A stretch of DNA of 64,000 nucleotides from Citromicrobium sp. (GTDB lineage Bacteria; Pseudomonadota; Alphaproteobacteria; Sphingomonadales; Sphingomonadaceae). The DNA is taken from contig PBYQ01000036.1 in the NCBI GenBank assembly GCA_002729695.1, forward strand, positions 112,276 through 176,275. Reading direction: 5' to 3'. The notes under the pieces were generated by a model. That model was not told where the DNA came from, did no database searches, and was given only the letters and a program-made list of their open reading frames with translations. A program made the position numbers and the translations under genes. Below are positions 26,667-35,801 of this stretch, piece after piece (positions within the stretch are counted from its first letter, which is position 1; each line of letters opens with the position of its first letter).

Positions 26667-26805
26667 TCTATTCCTCTCGTATTGCACACCGTCGCTTGTT
26701 GCGCGGGGTCGCATTGTCCCTTTTGTCCGGCGCCTGCCTGTGCCAATGCACGCCGCATTGACGCAAGACGAGGCCATTCGGGCGTATCTCTAAGGGGTCG
26801 ATGGG

Positions 26806-27699
26806 ATGCTGTCACTAGTCGCCGAAGCCGCAAATCAGCCAATTTACTGGTCGAATCTGGGGCTGACGCCGGGTATCGAGCTCGGAAGTTTCACTCTGCG
26901 CTGGTACTCGCTGGCGTATATTTTCGGCATTGTCGTAGCGTATTTTCATCTTTCGCGGATGATCAAGGCGCCCGGCGCGCCGATGGCGCAGAAGCATGTC
27001 GAGGATCTGCTATTTTATTGCACGCTCGGCGTGATCTTCGGCGGGCGGCTGGGCTACGCGATCTTCTACAAACCCGATCTCTTCCTCGATTTCAGCCATC
27101 CGGGATGGATGCCCTGGGGCCTGCCGCGGCTATGGGATGGGGGGATGAGCTTTCACGGCGGGGTGATCGGCGTTGTGCTGGCGCTGCTGTGGGTCAGCTA
27201 TCGAGGCAATCTCAACTGGTTGCGCGTCGCCGATTACATCGCGGTCAATGTGCCCTTCGGCATGTTCTTTGGACGGCTGGCCAACTTCGTGAACGGCGAG
27301 CTGTGGGGCCGCCCCACCGATGTGCCGTGGGCGATGGTATTTCCGGGAGGCGGCGATGTCGCGCGTCACCCGAGCCAGCTCTACCAGGCCGGGCTTGAAG
27401 GGCTGGCGATGGCGGCGATCATGCTCTCGCTGTTCTGGCTGACGCGCGCGCGATGGAAGCCGGGCCTGCTGGTCGGGGTGTTCACTGCGGGCATCGCGGT
27501 CGCGCGGTTCATCAACGAATTTTTCCGCCAGCCGGACGTGCAGCTGACCGAGTTCGCCGCCCGGTCGGGCCTGTCGATGGGGCAATGGCTGAGCATACCG
27601 ATGATCCTGATCGGTCTGGGCATCGTCGCCTATGCGATCAGCGGTAAGACCGGCACTGCAAAGCCGGTGCCGCAGGACAATCCCGAGAGCGCATCCTGA
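26806..27699 (+). CDS. lgt: Prolipoprotein diacylglyceryl transferase
   Basis: A 297-residue inner-membrane enzyme that transfers diacylglycerol to the lipobox cysteine of prolipoproteins, the first step in lipoprotein maturation. Typical elements are RWYSLAYIFGI, GGRLGYAIFY, MSFHGGVIGV (catalytic His region), the Lgt signature RLANFVNGELWGRPT and RHPSQLYQAGLEG. Seven helices are expected. It is followed, with a four-base overlap, by a MidA-like methyltransferase gene. Several lipoproteins in this window (PstS-like, OprM-like, small ones) are predicted substrates. Confidence 0.96.
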   Translation: MLSLVAEAANQPIYWSNLGLTPGIELGSFTLRWYSLAYIFGIVVAYFHLSRMIKAPGAPMAQKHVEDLLFYCTLGVIFGGRLGYAIFYKPDLFLDFSHPGWMPWGLPRLWDGGMSFHGGVIGVVLALLWVSYRGNLNWLRVADYIAVNVPFGMFFGRLANFVNGELWGRPTDVPWAMVFPGGGDVARHPSQLYQAGLEGLAMAAIMLSLFWLTRARWKPGLLVGVFTAGIAVARFINEFFRQPDVQLTEFAARSGLSMGQWLSIPMILIGLGIVAYAISGKTGTAKPVPQDNPESAS

Positions 27700-28784
27700 A
27701 CGACGCAGCCGATCGAGCAAGCCTTACCCAGCGGTTCCGGCGGCTGATCGCCGTCCACGGGCCGTTGCCGGTCGCGCGCTTCATGGGTGAAAGCAACGCG
27801 CATTATTACGCCGCACGCGATCCGTTGGGTGGCCCCAGGGAAGTTGGCGGCGGCGACTTCATAACCGCGCCCGAGATCAGCCAGATGTTCGGCGAGCTCG
27901 TGGGGCTATGGCTGGCGGATATCTGGACGCGCGCGGGCTCTCCCGAGGATGCGATCTATTGCGAGCTCGGGCCGGGGCGGGGCACTCTGGCCAAGGACGC
28001 GCTGCGTAGCATGGCGCGTTTCGGCTGCGCGCCGCAGGTGCATTTCGTCGAAGGCTCGCCCGCGTTGCGCGCCTTGCAGGCCGAGGCCGTCCCAGGCGCG
28101 CTGTTCCACGATGACCTGTCGAGCGTGCCCGAGGACGGCCCGCTATTGCTGGTTGCCAACGAGTTCTTCGACGCGCTGCCCGTGCGCCAGCGGGTGCGGA
28201 CCGAGGCGGGCTGGCGCGAGAGGATGGTGGGTTTGGGCGAGGATGACGCCTTCGTTTTCGTCGCGGGCGATCAGCCGATGGATAGCGCCGTGCCCGCCCT
28301 ATGGACCAAGAGCGCGGCGGGTACGATTATCGAGACGTGTCCTGCCGCAGCGGCGGTGATGGACGAGATCGCGCGGCGGCTGGCGGGGCAGGGCGGTGTA
28401 GCCCTCGCGATCGATTACGGGCACCTCGCTTCGCGGACAGGCTCGACCTTTCAGGCGATCGCGCAGCACCAAAAGGTCGATCCGCTGGCCGAACCGGGCA
28501 CGGCGGACCTCACTGTGCACGTCGACTTCGCCGCGCTGGCCGAGGTGGCGCAGCGCGAGGGGGTGCGGATGCTGGGAAGCGCTACCCAAGGCGAATGGCT
28601 CACCGCGCTGGGCATCGATGCGCGCGCCGCCGCGTTGGCAAAGGTGTCACCGGGCAGGGCAGAGGAGATCGAGGTGGCCCGCGCACGGCTGACCGCGCCA
28701 GATCAGATGGGCGAGTTGTTCAAGGTGATCGCCTTCGCCCGGTCAGACTGGCCCGACGGTGCGGGTTTGAAGACTTCCGGATAA
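27696..28784 (+). CDS. MidA/NDUFAF7-like class I SAM-dependent methyltransferase
   Basis: A protein of the COG1565 (MidA/NDUFAF7) family. Human NDUFAF7 methylates an arginine of complex I subunit NDUFS2; the bacterial role is not well defined. Visible parts are ARFMGESNAHYYAARDPLG, GDFITAPEISQMFGEL, the SAM loop YCELGPGRGTL, VANEFFDALPVRQ and ALAIDYGH. Homology begins upstream of the first standard start (TTG 27765): the codons from 27696 give RFRRLIAVHGPLPVARFM, a typical family N-terminus. No ATG, GTG or TTG exists there, so CTG 27696, overlapping the lgt stop as CTGA, is proposed. If that is wrong, the protein starts at 27765. Confidence 0.85.
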   Translation: MNDAADRASLTQRFRRLIAVHGPLPVARFMGESNAHYYAARDPLGGPREVGGGDFITAPEISQMFGELVGLWLADIWTRAGSPEDAIYCELGPGRGTLAKDALRSMARFGCAPQVHFVEGSPALRALQAEAVPGALFHDDLSSVPEDGPLLLVANEFFDALPVRQRVRTEAGWRERMVGLGEDDAFVFVAGDQPMDSAVPALWTKSAAGTIIETCPAAAAVMDEIARRLAGQGGVALAIDYGHLASRTGSTFQAIAQHQKVDPLAEPGTADLTVHVDFAALAEVAQREGVRMLGSATQGEWLTALGIDARAAALAKVSPGRAEEIEVARARLTAPDQMGELFKVIAFARSDWPDGAGLKTSG

Positions 28785-28803
28785 TGGCTTAGGATTGCAT
28801 CCC

Positions 28804-29232
28804 ATGAAATCTGTCATCCCCGCCTCGCTCTCCGCCGCCGCCGCCGCACTCGTCATGGCCGCCACACCCGTATGGGCAGCCGACCCGATCGGCGGGCAAT
28901 GGGTCGTCGAGGATGGCAAGGCGGTCGTGACCATCGCCGATTGCGGCGCGAGCGTGTGCGGCAAGATCTCGAAGTTCCTCGTCACTCCGCCCGACGGACC
29001 CGACCAGCGCGACATCCACAACCCCAACAAGTCGCTGCGCAGCCGCAAGCTGATGGGCATGGCCATCCTGACCAAATTCACCGAAGAGAACGACCTGTGG
29101 CGCGGCGAGATCTATGATCCGGAGTCCGGCAAGACCTACCGCTCGGTCATTCGTCGCAAGAGCCCGACCAAGCTTGAGGTGAAGGGCTGCGTCGGCCCGT
29201 TCTGCCAGACGCAGATCTGGACCCGGCGTTAG
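28804..29232 (+). CDS. DUF2147 family secreted protein
   Basis: A 142-residue periplasmic protein. A signal peptide (MKSVIPASLSAAAAALVMAA, cleaved after WAA) precedes the DUF2147 domain: GQWVVEDGKAVVTIADCGASVCGKI, LMGMAILTKF, and WRGEIYDPESGKTY, ending LEVKGCVGPFCQTQIWTR. Two cysteine pairs (IADCGASVCG and GCVGPFC) may form disulfides. The family is a lipocalin-like beta barrel of unknown function. It stands alone. Confidence 0.88.
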   Translation: MKSVIPASLSAAAAALVMAATPVWAADPIGGQWVVEDGKAVVTIADCGASVCGKISKFLVTPPDGPDQRDIHNPNKSLRSRKLMGMAILTKFTEENDLWRGEIYDPESGKTYRSVIRRKSPTKLEVKGCVGPFCQTQIWTRR

Positions 29233-29280
29233 GCGTCAGGCGACTGCCAAGCGCGAGCGCCGCTGCTTTCCGCAGAATAA

Positions 29281-30831
29281 TCACTCCTGCCCACTGGCCT
29301 TGGCGAGCGCCCTGGCCGCCTCTGCCGGCGTCTTCTTCTCGCCATCGGTCCGGTCGACCGAGAAGTTCGCCTCGCGCATATTCTCGACATTGATCGACCC
29401 TAGCAACGGGCGCAGCGCCGCGATCAGCTTCTCGTCGTTGGCCCGCTCGGGCGAGAGGATGATCAGCGTGTCGTAGCTCGGCAAGGCTTCGCGAGGGTCT
29501 TCGAGCACGCGCAGCCTGTCCGCCGAGATTCTTCCGTCGGAGGTATAAGCGGTAATCACGTCCGCTTCATCCGAACGCAGCGCGTCGTACATGAAGGTCG
29601 GCGAGAAATTGCGCTGGCGCGCAAACTTAAGCCCGTAAACATCGCGCACCGCAAACCATTCTGGCCGTTCGAACCACTCGGGATCGCCGCCCGCCACCAG
29701 ACGAGGGGCGGCACGCGCCAGATCGGCGATGGTGGTGATACCGAGTTCCTTCGCCCGATCCTCGCGCATGGCGAAGGCATAGGCGTTTTCGAAGCCAAGC
29801 TTGCCGAGCACGCGGGTGCCCTGTTTCTCTCGCTCCCACTTGACGATCGCGTTGTACATCGCGTTGCGTCCGGGATTGTCGGTCCGCTTCATCTGATTGG
29901 CCCAGATCGTGCCGGTATAGTCGAAATAGAGGTCTATCGACCCGTTGGCGACGGCCTGCGCGACCACCGCCGAGCCAAGCCCTTCGAGGTATTCGACGTT
30001 GTATCCGGCTTCGCGCAACCGGTCGCCCACGAGCCGCCCGAGGATCAGTTGCTCGGAAAACTGCTTGGTGCCGATCACGATCGTCTCGCGCCCGTCGTCG
30101 CGGCTCCAGTCGACCTGGCTTGCGAACGCCGCCGCGACGCCCACCGCCACCGCGATCGCACCCCCCAGCCAGCGCCGCCGGTCGCGATGGCGGAAGCCCG
30201 ATTCGATCAGTCCGAGCAGCGCGTCGGCGACGATGGCCAGCCCGGCGCTGGCGATGCATCCGGCCAGCACCAGCGTCCAGTTCTGCGTCTGCAATCCGGC
30301 GAAGATCGGATCACCGAGGCTCGGCTGGCCGATGGTCGTGGAAAGCGTCGCTGCGCCGATGGTCCACACCGCTGCGGTGCGAATGCCCGCCATGATGTAG
30401 GGCGCGGCGAGCGGCGCCTCGACGATCCGCAGTCGCTGCCAGAAACTCATGCCTACGGCGTCCGCCGCCTGGAGCACGCCGGGATCGAGGTTGGTCTGCG
30501 CTGTCACCGCGTTGCGCAGGATCGGCAGCAGCGCATAGAGCGCCAGCGCGAGCAGCGCGGGCAGGAAGCCGAGCGTCGGCAGGTCGGGGCCGAATACTGC
30601 GCGCAAGGACAGCAGGATCGGGAAGAACAGCGCCAGCAGGGCCAGCGCAGGGATCGTCTGCACGAGGCTGGCGAAGCCCAGCGCGCCGCGCGATACCGCC
30701 TGGCTGCGGCTCGCCCACACCGCCAGCGGCAGGGCGACGGCGGTGCCGAGCCCGATCGCGCAGGCGGACAGGATGACGTGCTGCGCCAGCACATCGCCCA
30801 GCCCGAGCAGCGCGGTCCACACCGCGCTCAC
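29281..30831 (-). CDS. Osmoprotectant-type ABC transporter, permease fused to substrate-binding domain
   Basis: A 516-residue fusion. Residues 1-235 are a ProW/OpuCB-like permease with five to six helices and the ATPase-contact loop DAVGMSFWQRLRIVEAPLAAPYIMAGIR. A further helix (WLGGAIAVAVGVAAAFA) leads to a periplasmic OpuCC/ProX-like domain (about 250-510) with IVIGTKQFSEQLILGRL, YLEGLGSAV and DLYFDYTGTIW. Fusions like this import glycine betaine, choline or carnitine; the Helicobacter/Streptococcus EgtU fusion takes up ergothioneine, so the ligand is open. The start overlaps the ATPase gene by four bases. Confidence 0.9.
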   Translation of the reverse strand: MSAVWTALLGLGDVLAQHVILSACAIGLGTAVALPLAVWASRSQAVSRGALGFASLVQTIPALALLALFFPILLSLRAVFGPDLPTLGFLPALLALALYALLPILRNAVTAQTNLDPGVLQAADAVGMSFWQRLRIVEAPLAAPYIMAGIRTAAVWTIGAATLSTTIGQPSLGDPIFAGLQTQNWTLVLAGCIASAGLAIVADALLGLIESGFRHRDRRRWLGGAIAVAVGVAAAFASQVDWSRDDGRETIVIGTKQFSEQLILGRLVGDRLREAGYNVEYLEGLGSAVVAQAVANGSIDLYFDYTGTIWANQMKRTDNPGRNAMYNAIVKWEREKQGTRVLGKLGFENAYAFAMREDRAKELGITTIADLARAAPRLVAGGDPEWFERPEWFAVRDVYGLKFARQRNFSPTFMYDALRSDEADVITAYTSDGRISADRLRVLEDPREALPSYDTLIILSPERANDEKLIAALRPLLGSINVENMREANFSVDRTDGEKKTPAEAARALAKASGQE

Positions 30832-31583
30832 GCTTCGAGTTCCTTCATCCGCTGCGCCTGATGGCGTGGAATTTCGACCAGCGCCTGCGCGATGTCACCG
30901 CCCTTGCCGCTGGCAAGCGCCTGCGGAGTTTCGTCGGCGACGATCCGGCCCCGATCCATCACCAGCACGCGTTCGGCGAGGATCAGCGCCTCGGCCATGT
31001 CGTGCGTCACCATGATCGTGGTCAGATCGAGCCGGGCGTGCAGATCGCGCACCCGCGTGCCCAGCGCGTCGCGCGTCACCGGGTCCAGCGCGCCGAAAGG
31101 CTCGTCCATCAAAAGTAGCTTCGGATCGCCCGCCAGCGCGCGCGCCACGCCGACCCGCTGCTGCTGCCCGCCAGACAGCTCTGCCGGCAGGCGGCTGGCC
31201 ATGTCTGGCTGAAGGTCGACCAGTTCGAGCAGTTCGGCGATCCGCTCGCCGGTCAGCTTTTCGCCCACAAGTCGTGGCCCCATGGCAATGTTCTCGCCCA
31301 CGGTCAGATGGGGGAACAGCCCAATCCCCTGGAAGACGTAGCCCATTCGGCGGCGCATCTCGGTCGGGTCGCGGGTGGTGACATCCTCGCCATCGAGCAA
31401 AACGCGGCCCTCGGTCGGGTCGACCAGCCGGTTGATCGTCTTGAGCAGGGTGGATTTGCCCGAGCCCGACGCACCGACGAGAGCGATGAAGCTGCCCGGT
31501 TCGACGGTCAGGTCGATCCCGGCGAGCGCTTCGGTAGTGTCATAGCGTTTGGTGACGCCTTCGAACGCGAGCGATGAAGCCAT
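30828..31583 (-). CDS. Osmoprotectant-type ABC transporter ATP-binding protein
   Basis: A 251-residue ProV/OpuCA-like ATPase without the CBS domains of full-length OpuCA. Walker A GASGSGKSTLL (about 36-46), Q-loop YVFQGIGLFPHLT, signature LSGGQQQRVGVARAL, Walker B LLLMDEPFGALDP and H-loop VTHDM are all present. It overlaps the downstream permease/binding fusion by four bases and follows the kinase gene by 11 bases, so the three genes form one operon. The lack of CBS domains means osmotic gating, if any, must come from elsewhere. Confidence 0.92.
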   Translation of the reverse strand: MASSLAFEGVTKRYDTTEALAGIDLTVEPGSFIALVGASGSGKSTLLKTINRLVDPTEGRVLLDGEDVTTRDPTEMRRRMGYVFQGIGLFPHLTVGENIAMGPRLVGEKLTGERIAELLELVDLQPDMASRLPAELSGGQQQRVGVARALAGDPKLLLMDEPFGALDPVTRDALGTRVRDLHARLDLTTIMVTHDMAEALILAERVLVMDRGRIVADETPQALASGKGGDIAQALVEIPRHQAQRMKELEA

Positions 31584-31594
31584 GCGGCGGGACG

Positions 31595-33106
31595 TTACCC
31601 GGCGAGCACGGGAAGGGAAAGGTCGAGGGTCACGGACATGCCGTCATCGTCCCACTCGCGCTCGATCGTGCCTTGCAGCTGCCCCTCCACGCTCATCCGC
31701 AGCAGGCGCGAGCCGAAGCCTTCGGTTTCCTGCTCGTAACGGGGGACGCCCGGCTCCCGCCAGACGATGCGCAGGCTTTCGTCCCCGGCATGCGAGATCG
31801 CCACATCGACCGTGCCTTCGTCGCCGGAGAGCACGCCGTACTTGGTCGAATTGGTCGCCAGCTCGTGGAATACCAGCGCCAGCGGCGTGGCGGAGCGTGG
31901 CTGGATCGCCAGGTCGACGCCCGAGATCGCGATGCGCGGCGTATCGCCATCGACATAGGGCGCGAAAATCTGCTCGAGCAGGCCGTGCAGCGAATTTTCC
32001 TGCACCATTCCGGTCGGCGCGACGAATTCGTGCGCGCGGCCCAATGCGGAAATCTTGTCCGTCATCTCCTGCGCGAAATAGCGCAGGGTCGGATCGCGCC
32101 GCGCGGACAGGGTGATCAGGCTCGCGACCACGGCGAAGATGTTCTTGATCCGGTGCGACAATTCGCGTGCCAGCAGGTCGCGGCTGTCGGACAGGCGATG
32201 CGCATCGTCGACGTCGATGATCGTGCCCACCCAGCGCCAGCTTCCGTCGGCCAGCTCGATCGGCACTGCGCGGCTGAGCGCCCAGCGATAGGACCCGTCG
32301 GAAAGACGCATCCGCCATTCGTCGCTGTAGACCAGCTTGCGCTCCGCCGAGAACGCGAACTTTTCTCTCGTGGCGTCGAACTCGTCCGGATGGATATGTG
32401 CGCGCCAATCCTCGAGTGACTTCGGAGGGGCGACCCCGGTCACTTCCGCCCAGCGGGCGTTGAAGAAGTCGAAAGTGAGGTCCTCGTCGGCCGACCAGGC
32501 GATCCCCGGCACAGAATCGAGCACCAGATTGAGCATCCGGGCGCGATCCTTCTCGCGCTCCCGCGACAGCTTTGCCTCGCGTTCGTTCACGAAGCGGCGC
32601 AGGGCCGAGCGCGCGAGTACGCGCAGACCGTCCTGCTGCAGCTGGGTGAGGCCGCCCGGGCGTGGCTCGGTGTCGATCACGCACAGCGCGCCGAGTTGCG
32701 TGCCGTCCTCGGTAATCATCGGGGCGCCCGCGTAGAAGCGCAGATGGGGCGGGCCCGTGACGAGCGCATTATCGGTGAAGCGCGGGTCCTCGGTCGCATC
32801 CTCGACGATGAACAGCCCTTCCTGCTGCATCGCTTGCGCGCAAAAGCTGACCGAGCGCGGCGTCTCGCGGTCTTCCATCCCGTGCCGGGCGAGAAAACGC
32901 TGGCGGTCCTGTTCGACGATGGTGACGCTGGCGCTGGGCGTGCCGCAAAGCTGCGCGGCGAAATCGGCAATGGAGCGAAGCTCGTGATCGTCTTCGAGCG
33001 AATCGATCCCGAACGGTGCGAGCTCACGCGCACGCGGATCTTCCACCGTAGAAGATGCATCCGGGCGATTCATGCCCGGGCCCTGATTCGATACGAGAGA
33101 GTCCAT
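31595..33106 (-). CDS. GAF-PAS sensor histidine kinase of the HWE family
   Basis: A 503-residue soluble kinase. An N-terminal GAF domain (about 35-175; FLARHGMEDRETPRSVSFCAQA) and a PAS domain (about 195-300, with a PAC-like end DGSYRWALSRAVPI) precede the kinase core. His318 in ELSHRIKN is the phosphorylation site. HELATNSTKYG (414-424) and WRE (449-451) are the HWE-family signatures. No membrane helix and no LOV cysteine motif are seen. ATG 33106 has GAAGGGGAAG upstream. It sits first in an operon with the osmoprotectant transporter, with no response regulator nearby. Confidence 0.92.
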   Translation of the reverse strand: MDSLVSNQGPGMNRPDASSTVEDPRARELAPFGIDSLEDDHELRSIADFAAQLCGTPSASVTIVEQDRQRFLARHGMEDRETPRSVSFCAQAMQQEGLFIVEDATEDPRFTDNALVTGPPHLRFYAGAPMITEDGTQLGALCVIDTEPRPGGLTQLQQDGLRVLARSALRRFVNEREAKLSREREKDRARMLNLVLDSVPGIAWSADEDLTFDFFNARWAEVTGVAPPKSLEDWRAHIHPDEFDATREKFAFSAERKLVYSDEWRMRLSDGSYRWALSRAVPIELADGSWRWVGTIIDVDDAHRLSDSRDLLARELSHRIKNIFAVVASLITLSARRDPTLRYFAQEMTDKISALGRAHEFVAPTGMVQENSLHGLLEQIFAPYVDGDTPRIAISGVDLAIQPRSATPLALVFHELATNSTKYGVLSGDEGTVDVAISHAGDESLRIVWREPGVPRYEQETEGFGSRLLRMSVEGQLQGTIEREWDDDGMSVTLDLSLPVLAG

Positions 33107-33278
33107 CTTCCCCTTCCAGCTTCGCCATATAGGGGCCCCAGCGACGAACGCTACAAAAGCTTCGCGAAGCATGATTTTTGTTAAGTCTCTCAAACCTCTG
33201 CGCCGATTGATCGGGCCGCCGGTTTGCGATGGCGAGCGGGGTTGCTATGCGCGGCAGCGAAAGAGAAGGATGCCCCCA

Positions 33279-34457
33279 ATGTCCAGCATGCGTGCGACCC
33301 CCGAATTCGACTTCCAGCTTGGCGAAAGCGCGGAGATGATCCGCGATAGCGTTGGCCGTTTCGCCGACGAGCAGATCGCGCCGCTGGCCGAGAAGATCGA
33401 CCGTGAAGACTGGTTTCCGCGCGACGAGCTTTGGCGGCAGATGGGCGAACTGGGCCTGCACGGGATCACCGTGGACGAAGCCGATGGCGGGCTCGGCCTC
33501 GGCTATGTCGAGCACGTGATCGCGGTCGAGGAAGTCAGCCGGGCGAGCGCCTCTCTCGGCCTCAGCTACGGCGCGCATTCCAACCTGTGCGTCAACCAGA
33601 TCCGCCGCTGGGGCAACGAGGAGCAGAAGGCGAAGTACTTGGGTCCGCTGATCTCCGGCGAACACGTCGGCTCGCTCGCCATGAGTGAGGCGAGCGCGGG
33701 GTCCGATGTCGTCTCGATGAAGCTCAAGGCCGAGGCGGTCGACGGCGGCTACCGCCTGAACGGCACCAAGTTCTGGATCACCAATGCGCCCTATGCCGAT
33801 ACGCTGGTGGTCTACGCCAAGACCGACAGCGAGGCCGGATCGCGCGGAATCACCGCCTTCCTGATCGAGAAGGGCGACGAGGGCTTCTCGATCGGCCAGA
33901 AGATCGAGAAGGTCGGCATGCGCGGCTCGCCCACGGCGGAGCTGGTGTTCGACGACTGCTTCGTGCCCGAGGACCGCGTTATGGGCCCGGTCGGTGGCGG
34001 CGTCGGCGTGCTGATGAGCGGGCTCGATTACGAGCGCGTGGTGCTTGCCGGGCTTCAGCTCGGCATCATGCAGGCGTGCCTCGACACCGTGATCCCCTAT
34101 CTTCGCGAGCGCACGCAGTTCGGCAAGCCCATTGGGTCCTTCCAGCTGATGCAGGCCAAGGTGGCGGACATGTACGTCGCGCTGCAATCGGCGCGCGCCT
34201 ACACCTATGCTGTCGCCAAGAGCTGCGATGCGGGCCAGACCACGCGCTTCGACGCGGCGGGCGCGATCCTGCTCTCGTCGGAGAACGCCTTCCGGGTCGC
34301 AGCGGAGAGCGTGCAGGCGTTGGGCGGGGCGGGCTACACGCTCGACTGGCCGGTGGAACGCTATATGCGCGATGCCAAGCTGCTCGACATCGGGGCGGGC
34401 ACGAACGAAATCCGGCGCATGCTGATCGGTCGGGAACTGATCGGGGCCGCTGGCTAA
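33279..34457 (+). CDS. ivd: Isovaleryl-CoA dehydrogenase
   Basis: A 392-residue acyl-CoA dehydrogenase of leucine breakdown, oxidising isovaleryl-CoA to 3-methylcrotonyl-CoA with FAD. Glu252 in GLDYERVVL matches the catalytic base position specific to isovaleryl-CoA dehydrogenase. Other motifs are LAMSEASAGSDV, KFWITNAPYAD and DAKLLDIGAGTNEIRRMLIGREL. ATG 33279 is preferred over 33270 because AGAAGGA lies directly against the latter. The mccB gene 1.3 kb downstream on the same strand supports the pathway assignment. Confidence 0.93.
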   Translation: MSSMRATPEFDFQLGESAEMIRDSVGRFADEQIAPLAEKIDREDWFPRDELWRQMGELGLHGITVDEADGGLGLGYVEHVIAVEEVSRASASLGLSYGAHSNLCVNQIRRWGNEEQKAKYLGPLISGEHVGSLAMSEASAGSDVVSMKLKAEAVDGGYRLNGTKFWITNAPYADTLVVYAKTDSEAGSRGITAFLIEKGDEGFSIGQKIEKVGMRGSPTAELVFDDCFVPEDRVMGPVGGGVGVLMSGLDYERVVLAGLQLGIMQACLDTVIPYLRERTQFGKPIGSFQLMQAKVADMYVALQSARAYTYAVAKSCDAGQTTRFDAAGAILLSSENAFRVAAESVQALGGAGYTLDWPVERYMRDAKLLDIGAGTNEIRRMLIGRELIGAAG

Positions 34458-34469
34458 GGGGGAACGACG

Positions 34470-35489
34470 ATGCTGAAGAAACTTGCACTTTCGCTGGGTC
34501 TCGCAGCGTCGTTGGCCATGCCAGCTGCTGCGCAAGAGACGGCGCGGCTCAACATCGACAGAGTCGATAGTCCTGCGATCGAAGGCAACCTCGAAGCCAA
34601 CACCATGTACCGCGAGGTCTATGTCATTACCCCGCCGGGCTACGACGAGAACCCGGACGCCCGCTATCCGGTGGTCTATTTCCTGCACGGCTACTGGGGT
34701 TCGCCCGAGCGTTACGCAAAACATCACATCGACTTCACCGCTGCGGTCGACAAGGCTGCCGCAGCGGGGCACCCGATGATCCTGGTGGTGCCCAACGGCG
34801 ACTCCAAGTGGAAGGGCGCGTTCTACTCTTCCGGTCCGACCGTGGGCGATTACGAAGGCTTCGTCGCACACGATCTGGTCAGCTGGATAGACGAATACTA
34901 CCGCTCGATCCCCGAGGCTGCGAGCCGCGGATTGTCCGGCCATTCGATGGGCGGCTACGGCACCGCGCGGGTGGCGCTGAAGAACCCCGGAATCTTCTCC
35001 AGCATTTACATGATGAGCGCCTGCTGCCTCGACCCGGCGGTGATGACGCCCGAAATGGCGCAGAAGATCGAGAGCATGAGCCCCGAAGAGGTCGAGAATG
35101 CCGAGTTCTTCCAGCTCGCCGCGATCTCCACGCTGGTCGCCTGGTCGCCCGATCCGACCGACGAAGGCTTCCTCAAGGCCGACACCGGCCTGCGCGAAGA
35201 CGGGACGATCGACCCGCTGGTCAACCAGCGCATCGCCGCCAACGCGCCGGTGGTGATCTTGCCGCAATACCTGCGCTCGCTGACGACGCTCGACGGGTTC
35301 GCGATGGATATCGGCGACAAGGATTTCCTCCTCGAAGGCAACCGCATCTGGCGCGCCGAGCTCGACCGGTTCGGCGTCGATTACGATTTCGAACTCTACA
35401 AAGGCGATCACACGAACCGCGTGAACGAGCGTTTCGCAGACCATGTGATGCCCTTCTTCGCCGAGCATCTCGAAGGACCGTCTGAATGA
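34470..35489 (+). CDS. Secreted alpha/beta-hydrolase, putative esterase (esterase D/Ag85-like family)
   Basis: A 339-residue protein with a signal peptide (MLKKLALSLGLAASLAMPAAAQ). The esterase domain shows PVVYFLHGYWGSPERY (oxyanion region), nucleophile Ser159 in SGHSMGG, and a probable catalytic His in GDHTNRVNE near the C-terminus. Such enzymes hydrolyse carboxylic esters in the periplasm or outside. It lies 12 bases after ivd and overlaps the next gene by four bases, so it is in the leucine-degradation transcript, although a role in that pathway is not obvious. Confidence 0.85.
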   Translation: MLKKLALSLGLAASLAMPAAAQETARLNIDRVDSPAIEGNLEANTMYREVYVITPPGYDENPDARYPVVYFLHGYWGSPERYAKHHIDFTAAVDKAAAAGHPMILVVPNGDSKWKGAFYSSGPTVGDYEGFVAHDLVSWIDEYYRSIPEAASRGLSGHSMGGYGTARVALKNPGIFSSIYMMSACCLDPAVMTPEMAQKIESMSPEEVENAEFFQLAAISTLVAWSPDPTDEGFLKADTGLREDGTIDPLVNQRIAANAPVVILPQYLRSLTTLDGFAMDIGDKDFLLEGNRIWRAELDRFGVDYDFELYKGDHTNRVNERFADHVMPFFAEHLEGPSE

Positions 35490-35791
35490 GCGCCGACGAA
35501 GACTACGTTTACGACGAGGAAAGCGGCGAGTGGATGCCCGCCTCGCAGCTGGCGGCGAAGCAGGCTGCGGCGGACACGGTCGAGGTACGCGACGCAGTGG
35601 GCAACCTGCTGGCCGACGGCGACCAGGTGACGCTGATCAAGGACCTCGACGTGAAGGGCGCGGGCCAGACGCTGAAGCAGGGCACGCTGATCAAGTCGAT
35701 CCGCCTGACCGGTGACGCGCAGGAGATCGACTGCAAGTATCCCGGGATCAAGGGCCTCGTCCTGCGTGCCGAGTTCGTGAAGAAGCGCTGA
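35486..35791 (+). CDS. PhnA/YjdM C-terminal domain protein lacking the zinc ribbon
   Basis: A 101-residue protein. Residues 30-101 match the PhnA domain: [25 protein letters not shown] and [32 protein letters not shown]. The four-cysteine zinc ribbon normally at the N-terminus of PhnA/YjdM is absent; instead there is an acidic leader ([20 protein letters not shown]). Despite the name, a role in phosphonate use is not established for the family. ATGA overlap with the esterase gene and 10 bases to mccB place it in the same operon. Confidence 0.85.
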   Translation: MSADEDYVYDEESGEWMPASQLAAKQAAADTVEVRDAVGNLLADGDQVTLIKDLDVKGAGQTLKQGTLIKSIRLTGDAQEIDCKYPGIKGLVLRAEFVKKR

Positions 35792-35801
35792 GGTAGAAGA
35801 T

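Noticed and set aside
33024..35468. Long minus-strand open frame opposite ivd and the esterase
   Set aside because: Antisense to conserved genes; no domain and arginine/aspartate-rich composition typical of shadows.
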